From positions 18,282,414-18,346,413 of the forward strand of contig CP141134.1 in assembly GCA_035236585.1 (NCBI GenBank): 64,000 nucleotides of DNA. Direction: 5' to 3'. Positions 23,866-35,920 of this stretch are shown here, piece after piece. Under the pieces are notes generated by a model. It made no database searches. It worked only from the letters and a program-made list of their open reading frames with translations, and had not been told where the DNA came from. The translations under genes and the position numbers were made by a program. The DNA is from Warburgia ugandensis (lineage: Eukaryota > Streptophyta > Magnoliopsida > Canellales > Canellaceae). Position 1 is the stretch's first letter, and each line of letters begins with the position of its first letter.

Positions 23866-26035
23866 CCCTATCCTTAACATTTTTCAGGATAATTCCATCC
23901 ACGATTAGAGGACATCTATGTTAGTGCTACGAGCAAGTGAATAAAAAAGGAAACAATTATATATGTAAGTAAATTCTCAACCCTTTGGACATGTATTTGT
24001 ATTTAATTACAGTTGGGCTGGGTGCTGTGACTGGAAAGACCTGGGGAAACACATTTGTGGTTTCTAAAGTTTTTCAAAAATTACTTTGGTTGTTGTGAAA
24101 GCAAATGACACTCGGGGTTTTCAAAATGAGTTTAACACTAAATATTTTCTGATGCATTGCATGGTTTTTATAAAATGGTTTTCAAATAGGGATGCATCTC
24201 ACCTTGGGAATTAGATATTGCATTTAAAAATGCATGGGAAAACCCGGGTCGTCACAATGTACATGACCCATGAGGTGTGCACATGATTTAAAAATTGAAT
24301 GGTTTGCATGTACTATAGGCTAGAAACAAAGCATCAACTAAACTCACCATTGTGCATCATGGGTTGTTAAGAATCTAAGAAATAAAGATGCATATGGATA
24401 TGGAAACATGGAATGCAAGATTAAATAAGCATAAACCATTCAAGGAAAGTGCACATGATGATAGAAAGATGCATATGGAACACAAGAAGATCCATTGCAT
24501 GGAACTTAGCATGATGTGCATAGAATCACAAGCAAAATATATAAGATAAGTTGTGCACAAACAAAAATTTAGAAACAAAGAGGTGTGCAATGTTCCAAGA
24601 CAGGAACTTAATCCAAAAACATGCTTTTAAATCTTCTTCAACACAATCCAATTATCACAATTGAATCTAACATAGCATTGATGTGAAACCCAAAAGAAAG
24701 AACCAAAGAGAAAGTGCAAGATGTTGGGAACAAATTCAACAAATATGGGCAAAAGTAGATCCAAAACAAAGGCTAGAACAAGATAAGCCTAGAACTATAC
24801 ACTTGCAACAAGAAGGTGAAGGAAACAACAAAATAAAGAAATAATTGAAGGAAACAACTTGGAAACAAAGAGAAAAGAAGTATGTTGAAGTGTCAAGGAG
24901 GCATGGAAAGCTTGGAAGAGGCATGGAGGATCCAAGAGGAGTAGCCACGGAGGAGATGTCTCAAACTATAAAGATCACTCATGGAAACCACCTCTATCAT
25001 GGATGCGTGGAATGCCTTAGTAGCTTTATTGAGGATTTGCACTTTCCATCCTCCTAGAAGTCTATCCTAAGAGATAAGAAAGAAGGGACAAGGAAGTGGG
25101 GAAAGGTAGTTGTATGGGATAGGTAACTTAGAAGGATAATTACAAGTAGAACCCTAAAAGTGGGAAACTAGGAAGGTGCTAGGAAAGTGGAATTGTATGG
25201 GAGCGGGACATGGAGAGGATATTAGAAGGTGGGGTGTGGTGAAGTTTCTTAGGAGATTGTATGGAAGCCCCTCCTAAATGGTTCATGATAGAGAGTGAGA
25301 TGGATAAATAGGGAAACACTATAGAGAGAGAGAGAGAGATGGAAATAGAGTCCTCTCTTTTGTTTAGACCACCTATACATGCTATCTTCTTTCCCTAACA
25401 TCCCTTGTTTTCTTTATAACAATCCTCTTGGAAAATCATATTTTTAGCATGTGGCATGGCTATGATGGCTTCATGGCTCACTCTAATGGTTTCTTGCTTG
25501 GTGGCTATGGTAGCTTGAATTCTTAGCTCATTAGCTCATGTGGCTTGTTCTCTTCTAGCATGGTTCATGTGGATTAGGTGGCTTGCATGACCCCAATTAT
25601 CATGCATAGGTGGTGGAATTAGACGGATTTTGCATGGCCCATTCTACTCACCTATGATTCTTCCAATTGTTTTTTTCAACTCATTTGCTTGCCCTAGGAT
25701 GATCTTAACCCTTGCTTGATCTTTGGAATGTTGGAAAATGGTTTCTTGCTCTCTATGTTTATTTGGATCCTTGATTCTCATCTAAAGCGATCTTGGTCAC
25801 TGGATCATCATTTCAATACCTACAAAAGATCAAAAACCCTAATTAATACCTAAAAATTATGACAAATTGCATACTTACTCTGATTAGCTCCTAAACTTGC
25901 AAAATATCCAATTTTTAAATCATTAGCTTAAAAATGCATATGTCATGAATTTTTAAAAAAACCCTATGTAATGCCTATAATTTATAACACATGAGCTGCT
26001 AATTGGGTGCTTTTTATACAAAATTGACTAATCCA

Positions 26036-26357
26036 CTAGTATGCATGCATGGAAAGTTCTGTCAACTCACCTTTTGATAAAAAAAAACACCCTCTCTTAG
26101 CTGAGAATTATGCATGGGGGGTTTCTAACTCCTTTGATTTTGATGATGACAACCAATTTTATTTTGAACTCTCAAACTTCATTTTGAACTCTCAAACTTG
26201 CTCTTTTCTAGAGTAAAATTATCAAATTTGTGCATTTTTTTTCATTTGTACCATGGACCTACAAAATGTAGAAATAACCCTAAGTGGTGATATTTGTGGA
26301 AAGTCTAAGCTAAAACCTACTAAGTATTTAGGTATGGGTGTATATATATATATATCA
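26036..26357 (-). repeat. LTR start fragment of an older element, probable host of element E
   Basis: The minus strand starts TGATATATATATAC at 26357, directly after a degraded polypurine-tract-like segment, as a 3' LTR should. It runs only 320 bp before meeting the LTR start of E. The rest of such an LTR would lie left of the window. A 19-bp near-direct repeat (CATTTTGAACTCTCAAACTT) sits at 26155-26200. Inferred from position and start style only. Confidence 0.4.
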
Positions 26358-26400
26358 AATAGTCGTAGACTTGGATTTTGCTAGTCCTTGAGCAAAACAA
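26358..26400 (-). promoter_or_regulatory. Degraded 3' untranslated motif and polypurine tract
   Basis: The minus strand reads GTTTTGCTCAAGGACTAGC then AAAATCCAAGTCTACGACTATT. Plant Athila/Tat-type elements carry a GCTCGAGGACGAGCAAA block followed by AAGTGTGGGGGTATT just before the 3' LTR. The tract has lost its G run. Confidence 0.5.
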
Positions 26401-27635
26401 CAAAACAAAAATAAAAAATCCTAATCGCTTCAAAGGATGCTGCCATCTACATTTAGCATATGCATAAAGCCTTTGAACCCTTGGGTTACCCATAGTGTAT
26501 GAGTTGTAGTCTTGTAAGGGTTCTGAAAAATACTATCCATAAACATTTTCATCAACCTTTATGAAAGTCTCTATTTATCTTAGAGGATATTCTTGCATTT
26601 AGCATTCATTAAATTCCTAACTTTAGAATGCTAATAGAATTTATGAATAATTCAAAAAACTACCCTTACGCTAAAGATATTCCATTATTTCATTAATGCT
26701 CAAAATGTGAGTTTGTGAATAGATAGCCAGTACGTATGTAATTGACATATTTCAAGTAAATTATAACTGAAATTATCATCCAAAAGTATGTTTTGACTTC
26801 ACATCTCATAGGACATTCTTGAAACTCAAGAAGAAGTCACTAAGAAATGGTAAATCTCTCTTCAATATGTGAGTAAAGTAATTTTCTTCAAAGGCAAATT
26901 CTCAAATATTTCATGCCAAAGAATGATGACTTAGAAAAAATCTAATATTGGCCTCATGGGAAGGAAACTATTGAAGAATTGTTACTCTACCAAAATCACT
27001 ATTCCTTCATAACCATATTCAAGTCATACTCCTTCTAAGATCAAGTTAGGACTTCTAATGGGACAAAACATGGGCTTCAAATTGCGCTATCAAAAGAAAG
27101 GGGTATAAGGAAAAACAAAGGTTGCTTTGAAATTGTACACAAGTCTTCTATTAGTTTATTCACAACTTTCACTTCTACCCATAAGAGTGAAAATCTCCTT
27201 TTTCATTTGATATTGTTTTTTTTTGTCTATTTGACTTTTGGTATAGCCTTTCTTTGTTTTTTTTTCCTCTTTAATGTTCATCTCTTAACTTGTATTGTCC
27301 ATACTTTTCCCAAGATTTTATCTATCTCTACATATTTCCAAAACAACTAAGTAATGGATATATAATAGGGGTTAATAAGGGTAATGGCGAATACATTCAC
27401 AAAGAAAAGGTTTGATGTAAAGGCTCGAGGGGTTAACTGGTGGACAAATACCATAGGAAGGCTAAAGGCTTTGGGTTAAGCAAAGATGGCCTCTATCATT
27501 TCCTAGGTTTCATATGGCTTAAATATGACAATAAACTGAAGTGGTAAATGGTATATTCATTTATATATTTTCTCGATAGTTGACCAAGATGAATAATAAT
27601 TAGACCTAAAAAATTATGTCTTCTAAAAATTTTGA

Positions 27636-27666
<31 letters not shown>

Positions 27667-27712
27667 TGTATGTATGTATGTATGTATGTATGTATGTATG
27701 TATGTATGTATG

Positions 27713-27743
<31 letters not shown>

Positions 27744-28129
27744 GGAAGATTGGTTCTAAACTCACTTGGGTTATAAGTCTCAACTTATCTTCTTCAAGAT
27801 CTCCATTTTATATTTTCTCTTTAGCCTAAACTATATACATGACTATTGTGCAATGAATATTCCAAGCTGGTCAGCACTTGTTCAAGTACATGTAAAATCT
27901 TAGGTATATACCTCCACAACATGAAAACATGGAAAACCTACTACAGAAATTCCAGCTGGTATGCTACTAAAATGATTCTATCTAAAGACTCAAAAGGGTA
28001 AATCAAATTAAGAACTCAGCTTTCCATTTATTTTGATCCTCATGACTCCCTTGGTTGAGAAAATCTTCAAAAATACATGGTCCCTAGCATCAAACTCTAT
28101 GTCTCTACATCTCTTACCATAGTAGCCTT
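26401..28129. other. Unassigned repeat-like DNA
   Basis: I recognise no coding domain here apart from the ATGT microsatellite at 27637-27742. Short T-runs (27225-27265) and AT-rich text suggest decayed untranslated retroelement sequence, but I cannot assign a family. Confidence 0.4.
27637..27742. repeat. (TATG)n microsatellite
   Basis: About 26 uninterrupted TATG units. The Tyr-Val-Cys-Met and Tyr-Ile-His-Thr repeat frames on the two strands come from this repeat and are not genes. Confidence 0.97.
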
Positions 28130-28860
28130 TTCTGTCAGCTCGAGGCTAGAAGGAATTGCTTCTCAATAAGTCCCACCTCAATTGACACACTGTTCTAATG
28201 GGTCTGATTGTACAATTCTAATTTCACTTAATTCAATCCTACATCTTGATGAATATTCCCTCTAGTACAAATCCTCATATGGGATCATTCCAATGCTTGA
28301 GTGTAAACTGCTATTGTGTGCAAACCCAACCAATAATAGGTTCTCATCCTAGTTCCCTTTCCCTTTAATTGCACACGCTCTCAGCATGTCTTCAAGAGAC
28401 TAAATTATTTTCTTAGATTGGGCATCTGTCTAAGGATGAAATTTATTAATAAAATTCAACAAGTATCCCATAGACTCATAATGATCATAGTTATCCCATG
28501 CAAGTTCACAACTTCTTAGATGTACAGTCGAGCCAACCTATATGTAGACTAATTCTTTCAAATTGGGAAGAAGTGTGCCAATTTCATTAGCCAATCAACT
28601 ATCACCCATATCATTTCATGTTCGGTCAATGTCTTGGTAAACCCACAACGAATGTATGGTGATATGATCCCACTTCCATTCAGGAAGCACAAGGTGTTGC
28701 AAAAGTCCCATTAGCCTCTAATGGTCGCATTGACCATTGACACATCAAGCATCATTTCAAAAATTATCCTACATCCTTCTTCATACCATTCACCAAAGTC
28801 TTCTTCATACCATTCCATCATAAATGCCTTCTCAATCTTGATACATATTTGTTCCTCTGA
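28130..28860 (-). pseudogene. Ty3/gypsy integrase remnant
   Basis: On the minus strand the zinc-finger part reads LRRHLWWNGMKK and CLMCQWSMRPLEANG (28690-28840), then GSGIISPYIRCGFTKTLTEHE, a decayed form of the WKWEHITMDFVVGLPRT entry, followed by MIWVIVDWLMKLAHFFPI and, past stops, LEDMLRACAIKGKG and IGMIPYE. These are the H2C2 finger and catalytic core of a plant gypsy integrase. A short duplication of TCTTCATACCATTCACC-like sequence (28778-28820) and many stops disrupt it. Confidence 0.75.
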
Positions 28861-29590
28861 GATGAATGGTATATTGCAACTAATGTTCTTCTTTGAGAAT
28901 TTCATGCCTTAGTTCAGCACTCACCTCGACCACTGACATCCCATGCATTTGAACACTACCATCAGCTTCCTAAGTAAAGCCTAGATTCCTAACTAGTGCT
29001 CGTGTCTCATCATTGTTGTTTTGCATTTGAAGAATTCTCTTATTAATGGAAAATCTTACTATCAAGTTTGTCATGAGTGATCTCTTATCCTTGTGCTTCA
29101 TTCCTAGTCTGTACCCAACTAATTTTTTAAGCAATTTCTACCTCCCAGAAAGCATGCTCACACATTCCTTGCTCCTGTTCACTCAATGCTGGATGGAGAG
29201 GTCTCAGTCTTTCAAGTACTCGATCCATCTCTACTACCTCATGTTGAAGTCTTGTTGCAAGAATATGTACCCGATAGTCTTATGATTTATGAATAATTTG
29301 AAGTTTTCCTCATATAAATAATGCCCCTAGCTCTTTAAGGAAAAAACCATAGCTACCAAATCTAGATCATGGGTAGTTAATCTCATGATTTTTCAACTAT
29401 CAATAAGTATAGCCAATTACCTTTCCATTCTACATCAACACACATCCTAATCCTTTGCCTAAGGCATCAGTGTAAACCACAAAAACTCCACCGTCTGATG
29501 GTAAGGTAATTACTAGTGCAGCGGCCAGCTTCCTCTTTAGTTCCTAAAAGCTTAATCCACATATATCATCCCACACAAATCTCACATGAA
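28861..29590 (-). pseudogene. Ty3/gypsy RNase H remnant
   Basis: The minus strand gives HVRFVWDDICGLSF, ELKRKLAAALVITLPSDGG, VFVVYTDALGKGLGCVLM and NGKVIGYTY, the standard RNase H start including the catalytic YTDA. The piece then runs through FFLKELGALFI and degraded linker to the integrase on its left. RT is missing because an LTR piece begins at about 29590. Order and strand match the integrase at 28130, so both come from one element. Confidence 0.75.
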
Positions 29591-31597
29591 TGGAACTTAA
29601 CTAAGCATGTAAACATAAACCAAATCCAGCATGTTACCTAATGGAAAACACCTCAAAACCATGCACATGGACCATGAATTTATTCACATGGTTCCTTAAT
29701 GTAGATCTTGTGGTAGTCAAATGTTACAAAACTTAGAACTAAGTACATGGAATCTAAGCATTGGAAGCTTAATTAAACAACCATGAAGAATTAAATTTGA
29801 AGAAAATAGAACATCATCAAACACTGTACAATTGATATTAGAAAAACTATTCATTGACTAATGTAAAAACAAGTTATAAGTGTAGTGCAAACTCTCCATG
29901 GAGTGTGCGCACAATTCAATAAACATATTACACTCCAAAATGTCTCCTCTAGCTTCTATGTAATCCAATCCTAAACAAATATGTAAGTGATTCAATAGAG
30001 ATCTAAGGAAAAACATGGAGAAAGAATGAGGTGGAAATCAATGATTTTAAGGAACTTAGGAAACCAAAATAACTTGATCCAAATATCACAATATCTTGGA
30101 TTTCACTACAAGAGATTAGTGTGCCTTTACTCAAGGATCTAAAGCTTAAACAAAGATCAGATGAACTAGGAAAACTAAGGAGCAACACAAGGAAAATAAG
30201 GGGTGAACATAAGAATCAAAACAATAATAAATCAAAGGCAATAAAACAAGGCACAAATAAGAGGAACTAACCTTAGCCTTTAGGACTTCAAAGAGAGAAA
30301 ACCATCAAAGGAAAAGGGCATGGAAGGGTGGAAAAAGAAGCACCTTCAAAGGAGAATTGTTGAGGGAATGAAGGAGAAAGGAGGGTTGGAGATACTTTGT
30401 CAAAGGATGGTGAGATCTCCATCTCCCAAGATTCCCTTTCACATAAAAAACCCTATGTTTTTTATGCTTCCTAGACTTCCTAATGGGTGATCCTAAGGTG
30501 GAGAATAAGATAGAAAATATAAGGGTTAAGATGATCCTCTATATCTGGGGCAACATGTATACTTAACAGAGGGCAATGTGGGAGGTGCCAACGTTTAAGG
30601 AGGGGGCATCTTTACCTTGTAGAAATAATGTATGCTCTTTGGGAAAATAGAAAGTAAGATGGGTAGATAGTTGGAAAGAGAAAAAAAAAAAAAAAGGTTA
30701 GGTGGAAATAGGTGGTTGGTTGGATCTATGATAAAGTTAGGAAGGTGGAATGGTGATTGGAGCAAGAGAGAGTTTTAGAAAGGTGGGAGTCCTAGGTGGA
30801 AGACTTTCCCCTAAGTGAAAATTCATGGGAATCATGTAGGGTGAGGTGGAGAGCAATAGAAAAAAGTGTAAAATAAGATGGAAAAAGGGAAAATAAAGGT
30901 GGGCACTTCCTATTGGTCCACATTTATGCTTTCCCTTTGATTTTCACCTAAATATATTTTCATTATTCTCCTAAAAATCACATGGATATTTTCCTTAGAT
31001 TCTCGTCCAAATCATGGCCTTCCATATAGCTTGGCTTAAGTAGCTTGATGACTTTTTTTGAGAGCTCATTTGGCTTGGCTTGCTGTCTAAAACCCATTGG
31101 CTTTGATGGTTGCACAGGATCCCTATCTTATCACCTTCTAGCATGGCATGCATATGGCTAGGTAGATTGAGTGAATCCCATACGAAGGTGGAGGACTTTG
31201 TGTGGCTCATGCATGGACCCACTTTAGTCACCTTTGACTTCTCTAGTTCCATCCTTTGCTTGCCTTAAGGTGATCGTGATCCTTGATCTCACTTTGGATT
31301 AATGCATTTAAGACTTGACTTGATCTTCTATTTTTATCTCGATCGATCTCAATTGTTGGATCTCCATCTTGCTTCCTACAAAAGATGAAAAACTCTAAAT
31401 AAATTTTAAAAAATTATAAGTATTCATATACTTACCCAAAATAGCCTATAAACCTACAAAATATCAAATTTTAGAGTCATTAGATCAAAAAATACATGTG
31501 TTATAATTTTCGACCAAAAAACCCTAATTTAAAACTATAAGTTATAACACATGGGTAGATAATTGAGTGAGTTATACACAAAATTTGATGCTTATCA
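29590..31597 (-). repeat. Truncated LTR, same family as element E's LTR
   Basis: The minus strand starts TGATAAGCATCAAATTTTG at 31597 and aligns with the start of E's LTR; the block around 31440-31560 matches 25900-26020. The inner end is not recognisable and abuts gypsy RNase H, so the piece lacks its R/U5 end. A 15-base A tract is at 30681-30695. No gene is seen. Confidence 0.65.
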
Positions 31598-33000
31598 ATG
31601 TCCCATTTCTAATCCCATCCATGATTTTTCCCTCATAGATTCCCACAGTTTTCTACTTCCTAAACTCCATCTTCATTTCCTAATTCCCATCCCTATCTTG
31701 TCTTATCTTCTTTCCCATTCTTATACCCTCTTTGTTATATTCCTTAGGATTGAATTTAGCAAGGTTTTATCACTTTTACAAAGGTAAACATCATAAAAAT
31801 AAGAAGAGTGGAATTCCACTCCATACTTCAAGGGTGGTTGCACCTCCTTCATGTGGGGGTTGTGATGCCTCCTTGTAAGCTTTTCCATATTCATCTCCAT
31901 CCAGAATTCCATGCTTCTTTCAAGTTTCACCATGCTACCTTTTCAAGTTAAGCTCCACCCATCGCTTCCCTTATGTGAAGCCTAGTTTTCCATGCTTTTT
32001 CTTTCTTTTTTTTTTGCAAGATTTTCTTTTCTTTGTTTCACACACACTTGTCCTTGAGTATCTTTGTTGTTGTTTTTCTTACACTTGCCCTCTAGTTATC
32101 CTTGATCAAGGGCTATCCATCTCTTGTAGTGATAGCTAAGAGAAAGTATCCTTTGAATCATCTTTGATCTTATTTAGTGCTTAATTTACATTGTTGCTTG
32201 TTCTTTTCCTAGTTACCTAAGTTCATCATCTTACTTTCTTTTCTTTTGGATTCATTCCTATATCTCTTAAATTGATTCTCTTTTGGGGTTCATACACATG
32301 CCATCTTGTGAAGAATGATGGTTGAATCGAAGATTGAAATCAAGATCTTGTATTTTTTTGCTATGAATGTTGCACACCTTTCATGTTCATATTTCTAATC
32401 GTAAGTTCTAATGTATGATGTGCACCTTACATGTAAAGTTTTCAATTCAATAAATAGCTTGGTTCATGCACATCTCTCTTTTAATGTTTCTAAATTTAAA
32501 CTTCCATTGAATATTGCATATCGTGTTTGATGTTCTATGCACATCTTTCCATGGTCCACGTGCACCTTTCTTAGTTTTGTTTCATGCATAAATTTCTTCT
32601 TAAGATCCATGCACACTGTCCTAGTTTGCATGACTTATTAGATTTTGTTATTTCATTATTTAATTTTAGTTAATTGTTTGGATCAGATTTTAGTATTTAG
32701 GAAGTTTATAAGTCATTCTAGTTTTGCACTAGTTCCTTTGTTGAATGCATGTTAGTTTAGAAAGTTTGTAATTCCATTCAAAGTATTTATTTTCAGAAAG
32801 TTTCCTTTTACTATAAGTTTAATTTCATTGCATGATTCTAATTCCATGTGTTTTTAATTCCTAGATTAGCAACAATTCATCTCTTTATTCAAGGATAATT
32901 CATCTAAATGAAACTCCAAATGAATACAAATCCACGAGATTCCTCGTAGAAGTAGTTCCTATTAGTAAGAGGTTAAAACATATTTGGAGTAGGAATTTGA
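31598..33000 (+). repeat. LTR fragment in plus orientation, E family
   Basis: The stretch 32280-32990 (several GCACACCTTTCATG-type phrases, then ATTCCTAGATTAG and CACGAGATTCCTCGTAG) matches the inner part of E's LTR on the opposite strand. It meets the preceding minus-oriented LTR start head to head. The precise left border is not visible. Confidence 0.55.
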
Positions 33001-34779
33001 CCTGAATTTACAATGATATTACTATCGCCCAACCATGTTTAATATAATGTGAAGAAAATATAGATATTCCATGAAAAAAATTCCAAACACCTTGAGTTTT
33101 GAGGCAATGTTCAACATGTGTTCTTGCTCACTATAGGGAACATTTGGTAGCCTAAAAACATAATGGTTTTTGGTATTGTTTTACTCAAATTTATCATGGA
33201 TTTTACTAGTAAATTAAAGTATAGTAAGATATCTTATTTTGAAAATAAAAAAATTGTGGAAATACATGTAGTCAAATATCTGGTGGTTTTCAGCTATGAT
33301 TTTTAGGCACTTTTGTGCAATATTGTGAATTATCTTGTAAAAAGGATTACATAGCTTTTGCAAAGGGGGTTTACTATAATTAACTCAAAATTAAATTAGT
33401 ATGAACTTTAGGAAATATTATGCAAAAGGGAAACTTTGAGAAGGAAGTTTTTCATGGACGTTTTAAAAGTGCGAAAGTAAAAAATCCAAAGATTCCTTCA
33501 CTATTTTACCAGTTTTTCACTTACTAGTTTAAGTAAATTTTAAAATGTTTAGAGTGACTTAGAGAGCATGATCTTATGCTATAAATGTTGAGCACCGAAG
33601 TGACTCATTAACTATGTAAAGGAGGGAATTGTGTGGGATCTATGCAAGTTGTCCTTGGTCAGTTGTGAGCGAAAGAGTTGGAAGATATTTTTGTGCATGT
33701 GTGCTTTGACTATATACCTAGGAGATTATACAACTTATGGTAATCATGAGAGGCATGTGTGCTTGATGATGTACTTGAGAGCTTATACAAGTAGGCTGTG
33801 ACCCACTTGGCACTATTCTAGGATGGTTCAGATTGGCCTCTGATCTTCGAAAAGGAAACTAGTTCAAAAACCATGGACTACTGTGGTAGCATATATCATT
33901 GGAAGACTACTTCCTCCTTTACTTGGTAGCCCCATGAAACCACTATGTAGGACTTTTGTATTCGCAGTCAAACATAGTTGGGTGACATGTTACTTCTACA
34001 TGCATAGTTCCTAGTGTGTTTGTTGGACATGTGAAAGACACATTGGCCATCCTCGAGGGTTTAGATTACTTGCCTATGAGGATTATGATGGCGTACTACT
34101 GTTCAGATCAGTAATCTATTAGTACTATGTATTTGTGTGTAATTGTGTGTATGTACATGACATCTTATGAACTACTTGTGATGCATCTTTGTGATTATGA
34201 TTACTTGGAACTATGTTAATGTGGCAATGATTATACTTGATGATTTTTCATGCAATAATATACTTGTTGAAAAACATCATTGCCATTACTTTTCAAAACT
34301 AGCCTAAAGATTTTTAATTGAGTTGTTGTACTCACCCCCATAACATTTCTGGTGAAACTTTGAAGAGTAGATTTAACTAAGTAAAGAAAGGAGGCAAGTA
34401 GTAGAGAAGAATTCAAAATATGAGGAGATAAGAATTAGAGAATTAGATTTAGTTTGATTGCTTTATTTTTAAGGACATTGTTGATGGACTTGTAATAAGA
34501 ATTTAATTGTATTTGATGTTTGAATTATCAATTTATGTTGTTGTTTAGGTCGTCACCAGTGGGTCATGATTATGTGCTTTTTTTATTCAATGGTTATTTT
34601 ACTTGATTACACATGGATATTTGTAAATGACACCAAGCTTGAATAAGGGGTTTTGAAATCTATTTTATGGTATCTTTTTTAAATGTTTTTATATAAAAAA
34701 TAATAAAAAATCATAGGAATTCTTAACATTTTCTAAAGGAATTAATGAAAAATTCTTTCTAAAAACTTGGGTTATCACA
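33001..34779 (+). repeat. Probable 3' part of another gypsy LTR
   Basis: The stretch ends AAACTTGGGTTATCACA at 34779, the end style of LTRs A to D, and carries TTGTACTCACCCCCATAACATTTCTGGTG at 34326-34354 (in two parts: TTGTACTCACCCCC and ATAACATTTCTGG), matching the post-hairpin block of C and D. I could not find the start or a matching duplication for AGTCA at 34780. A reading as an unrelated repeat is possible. Confidence 0.5.
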
Positions 34780-35165
34780 AGTCATCACTTTTAAATAGAA
34801 CCTCAAACTCTAAACTAGACTTCTCACACATAATGCCAATTCATAATAAATAAAAGAGTGCATCAACCCCAAACGAAAAAGAACTTTGGTAGCTATGTTT
34901 TGAACAACAAGAGTACCTTAAAAAGTAGCATTTGTTGCCTATGCCTACCTAGAAGTGATGGAAAACATACACCCTTGACTCTTGGGAATTTAATCTTTCT
35001 GAGCTTCTCCCTCTTTCTTTGTCTTCTAGTAGTGTATGGAGAAGTGTTTGCACCTGTACAGTTATAACACCAAAGTTGGTAACATAGCAAGATCTTCTTG
35101 GAAAATAATTTCTAGACCATGGGCATGGTATGGGATCAAATGCCTTACCTCAGTTACTAATGATG
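34780..35165. other. No recognised feature
   Basis: I see no domain or repeat end here. Short open frames on both strands show no recognisable motif. Confidence 0.5.
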
Positions 35166-35880
35166 TGCTTTAATAATTACTATAAATGCACACTTCTATT
35201 GAAGTATAGAATTGGCAACTACAAGTCGATTCCATGAGGACTTTTTAGGGAGCTCTAATTAAAGCCTAAGTTATTATTACTTTAACCTAGCCAACATTGA
35301 AGAAAAGAGAATAAATCTAAATAACTAACTAAGCAATTAACTAAAACAAGGACATAAACTAAGAAAGTAAAGCAACTAAGGAAATAAAGCTATTAACTAA
35401 GCAACAAAAGAAACTAAATAAGAAAAAAAAAAATCAACTATTTCATTAATTGAAATTGATTGCAAAGAAAAGTAAATACATCAATAGAGGAAAGCAAATG
35501 AAGAAACTTCCTTCTAAAGTATCCATTGTAGGAGTCCTTCATGGTGTCAACCGACAAGGCTCTTTACATGTCCTTTTCTTTTTCTAGGCTTGAACATCAG
35601 CTATACAGAATTCTTGCTATCTCATTCAACAAGTGCCTATACACTTCTATTCAACCCAAGGTACACTAAAGCTACATCATTTCTTTTCTCATCTTCTTAA
35701 CTCAACATGCCACAAACCCAATATAATCCTTGACCCAAACTTTAGGATTGAAAAGAGCCCTTGAATGCCATAGAAGGGCATGAGGCTTCTCTTCTTTTCT
35801 TATATTCCCAAATCTCAAAAGAAGAAAAGAAAGAAGGAAAATAGAAGATGGAAGGGGCAGGGCATTGGAGAGGGTAAAGG

Positions 35881-35920
<40 letters not shown>

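Larger units (their letters stand above)
21390..24256 (+). mobile_element. Solo LTR of a Ty3/gypsy element (element D)
   Basis: 2867 bp, TGTAATGCCCGAG to CCGGGTCGTCACA, with perfect ATGTA duplications at 21385-21389 and 24257-24261. It is a relative of solo LTR C, sharing the start, the end and several long blocks, including ATTTGGGCTAGTAAGC (near 23288) and the TGAGTATA hairpin (23847-23865). It differs in carrying a GC-rich tandem repeat (22270-22705). It inserted into the LTR of element E. Confidence 0.92.
21023..26035 (-). repeat. 5' LTR of element E, split by solo LTR D
   Basis: The minus strand starts TGGATTAGTCAATTTTG at 26035 and ends GCAACAACA at 21023. Without D it is about 2.1 kb. 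Its first 200 bases align with the LTR piece ending at 31597 (shared block CTCATGTGTTATAAATTATAG against CCCATGTGTTATAACTTATAG), and its inner part with 32280-32990 on the opposite strand. Small open frames inside it (24375-25057) are spurious. A GA tract lies at 25325-25340. Confidence 0.75.

Noticed and set aside
27496..27829. Open frames with Tyr-Ile-His-Thr or Tyr-Val-Cys-Met repeats
   Set aside because: Translation of the TATG microsatellite.
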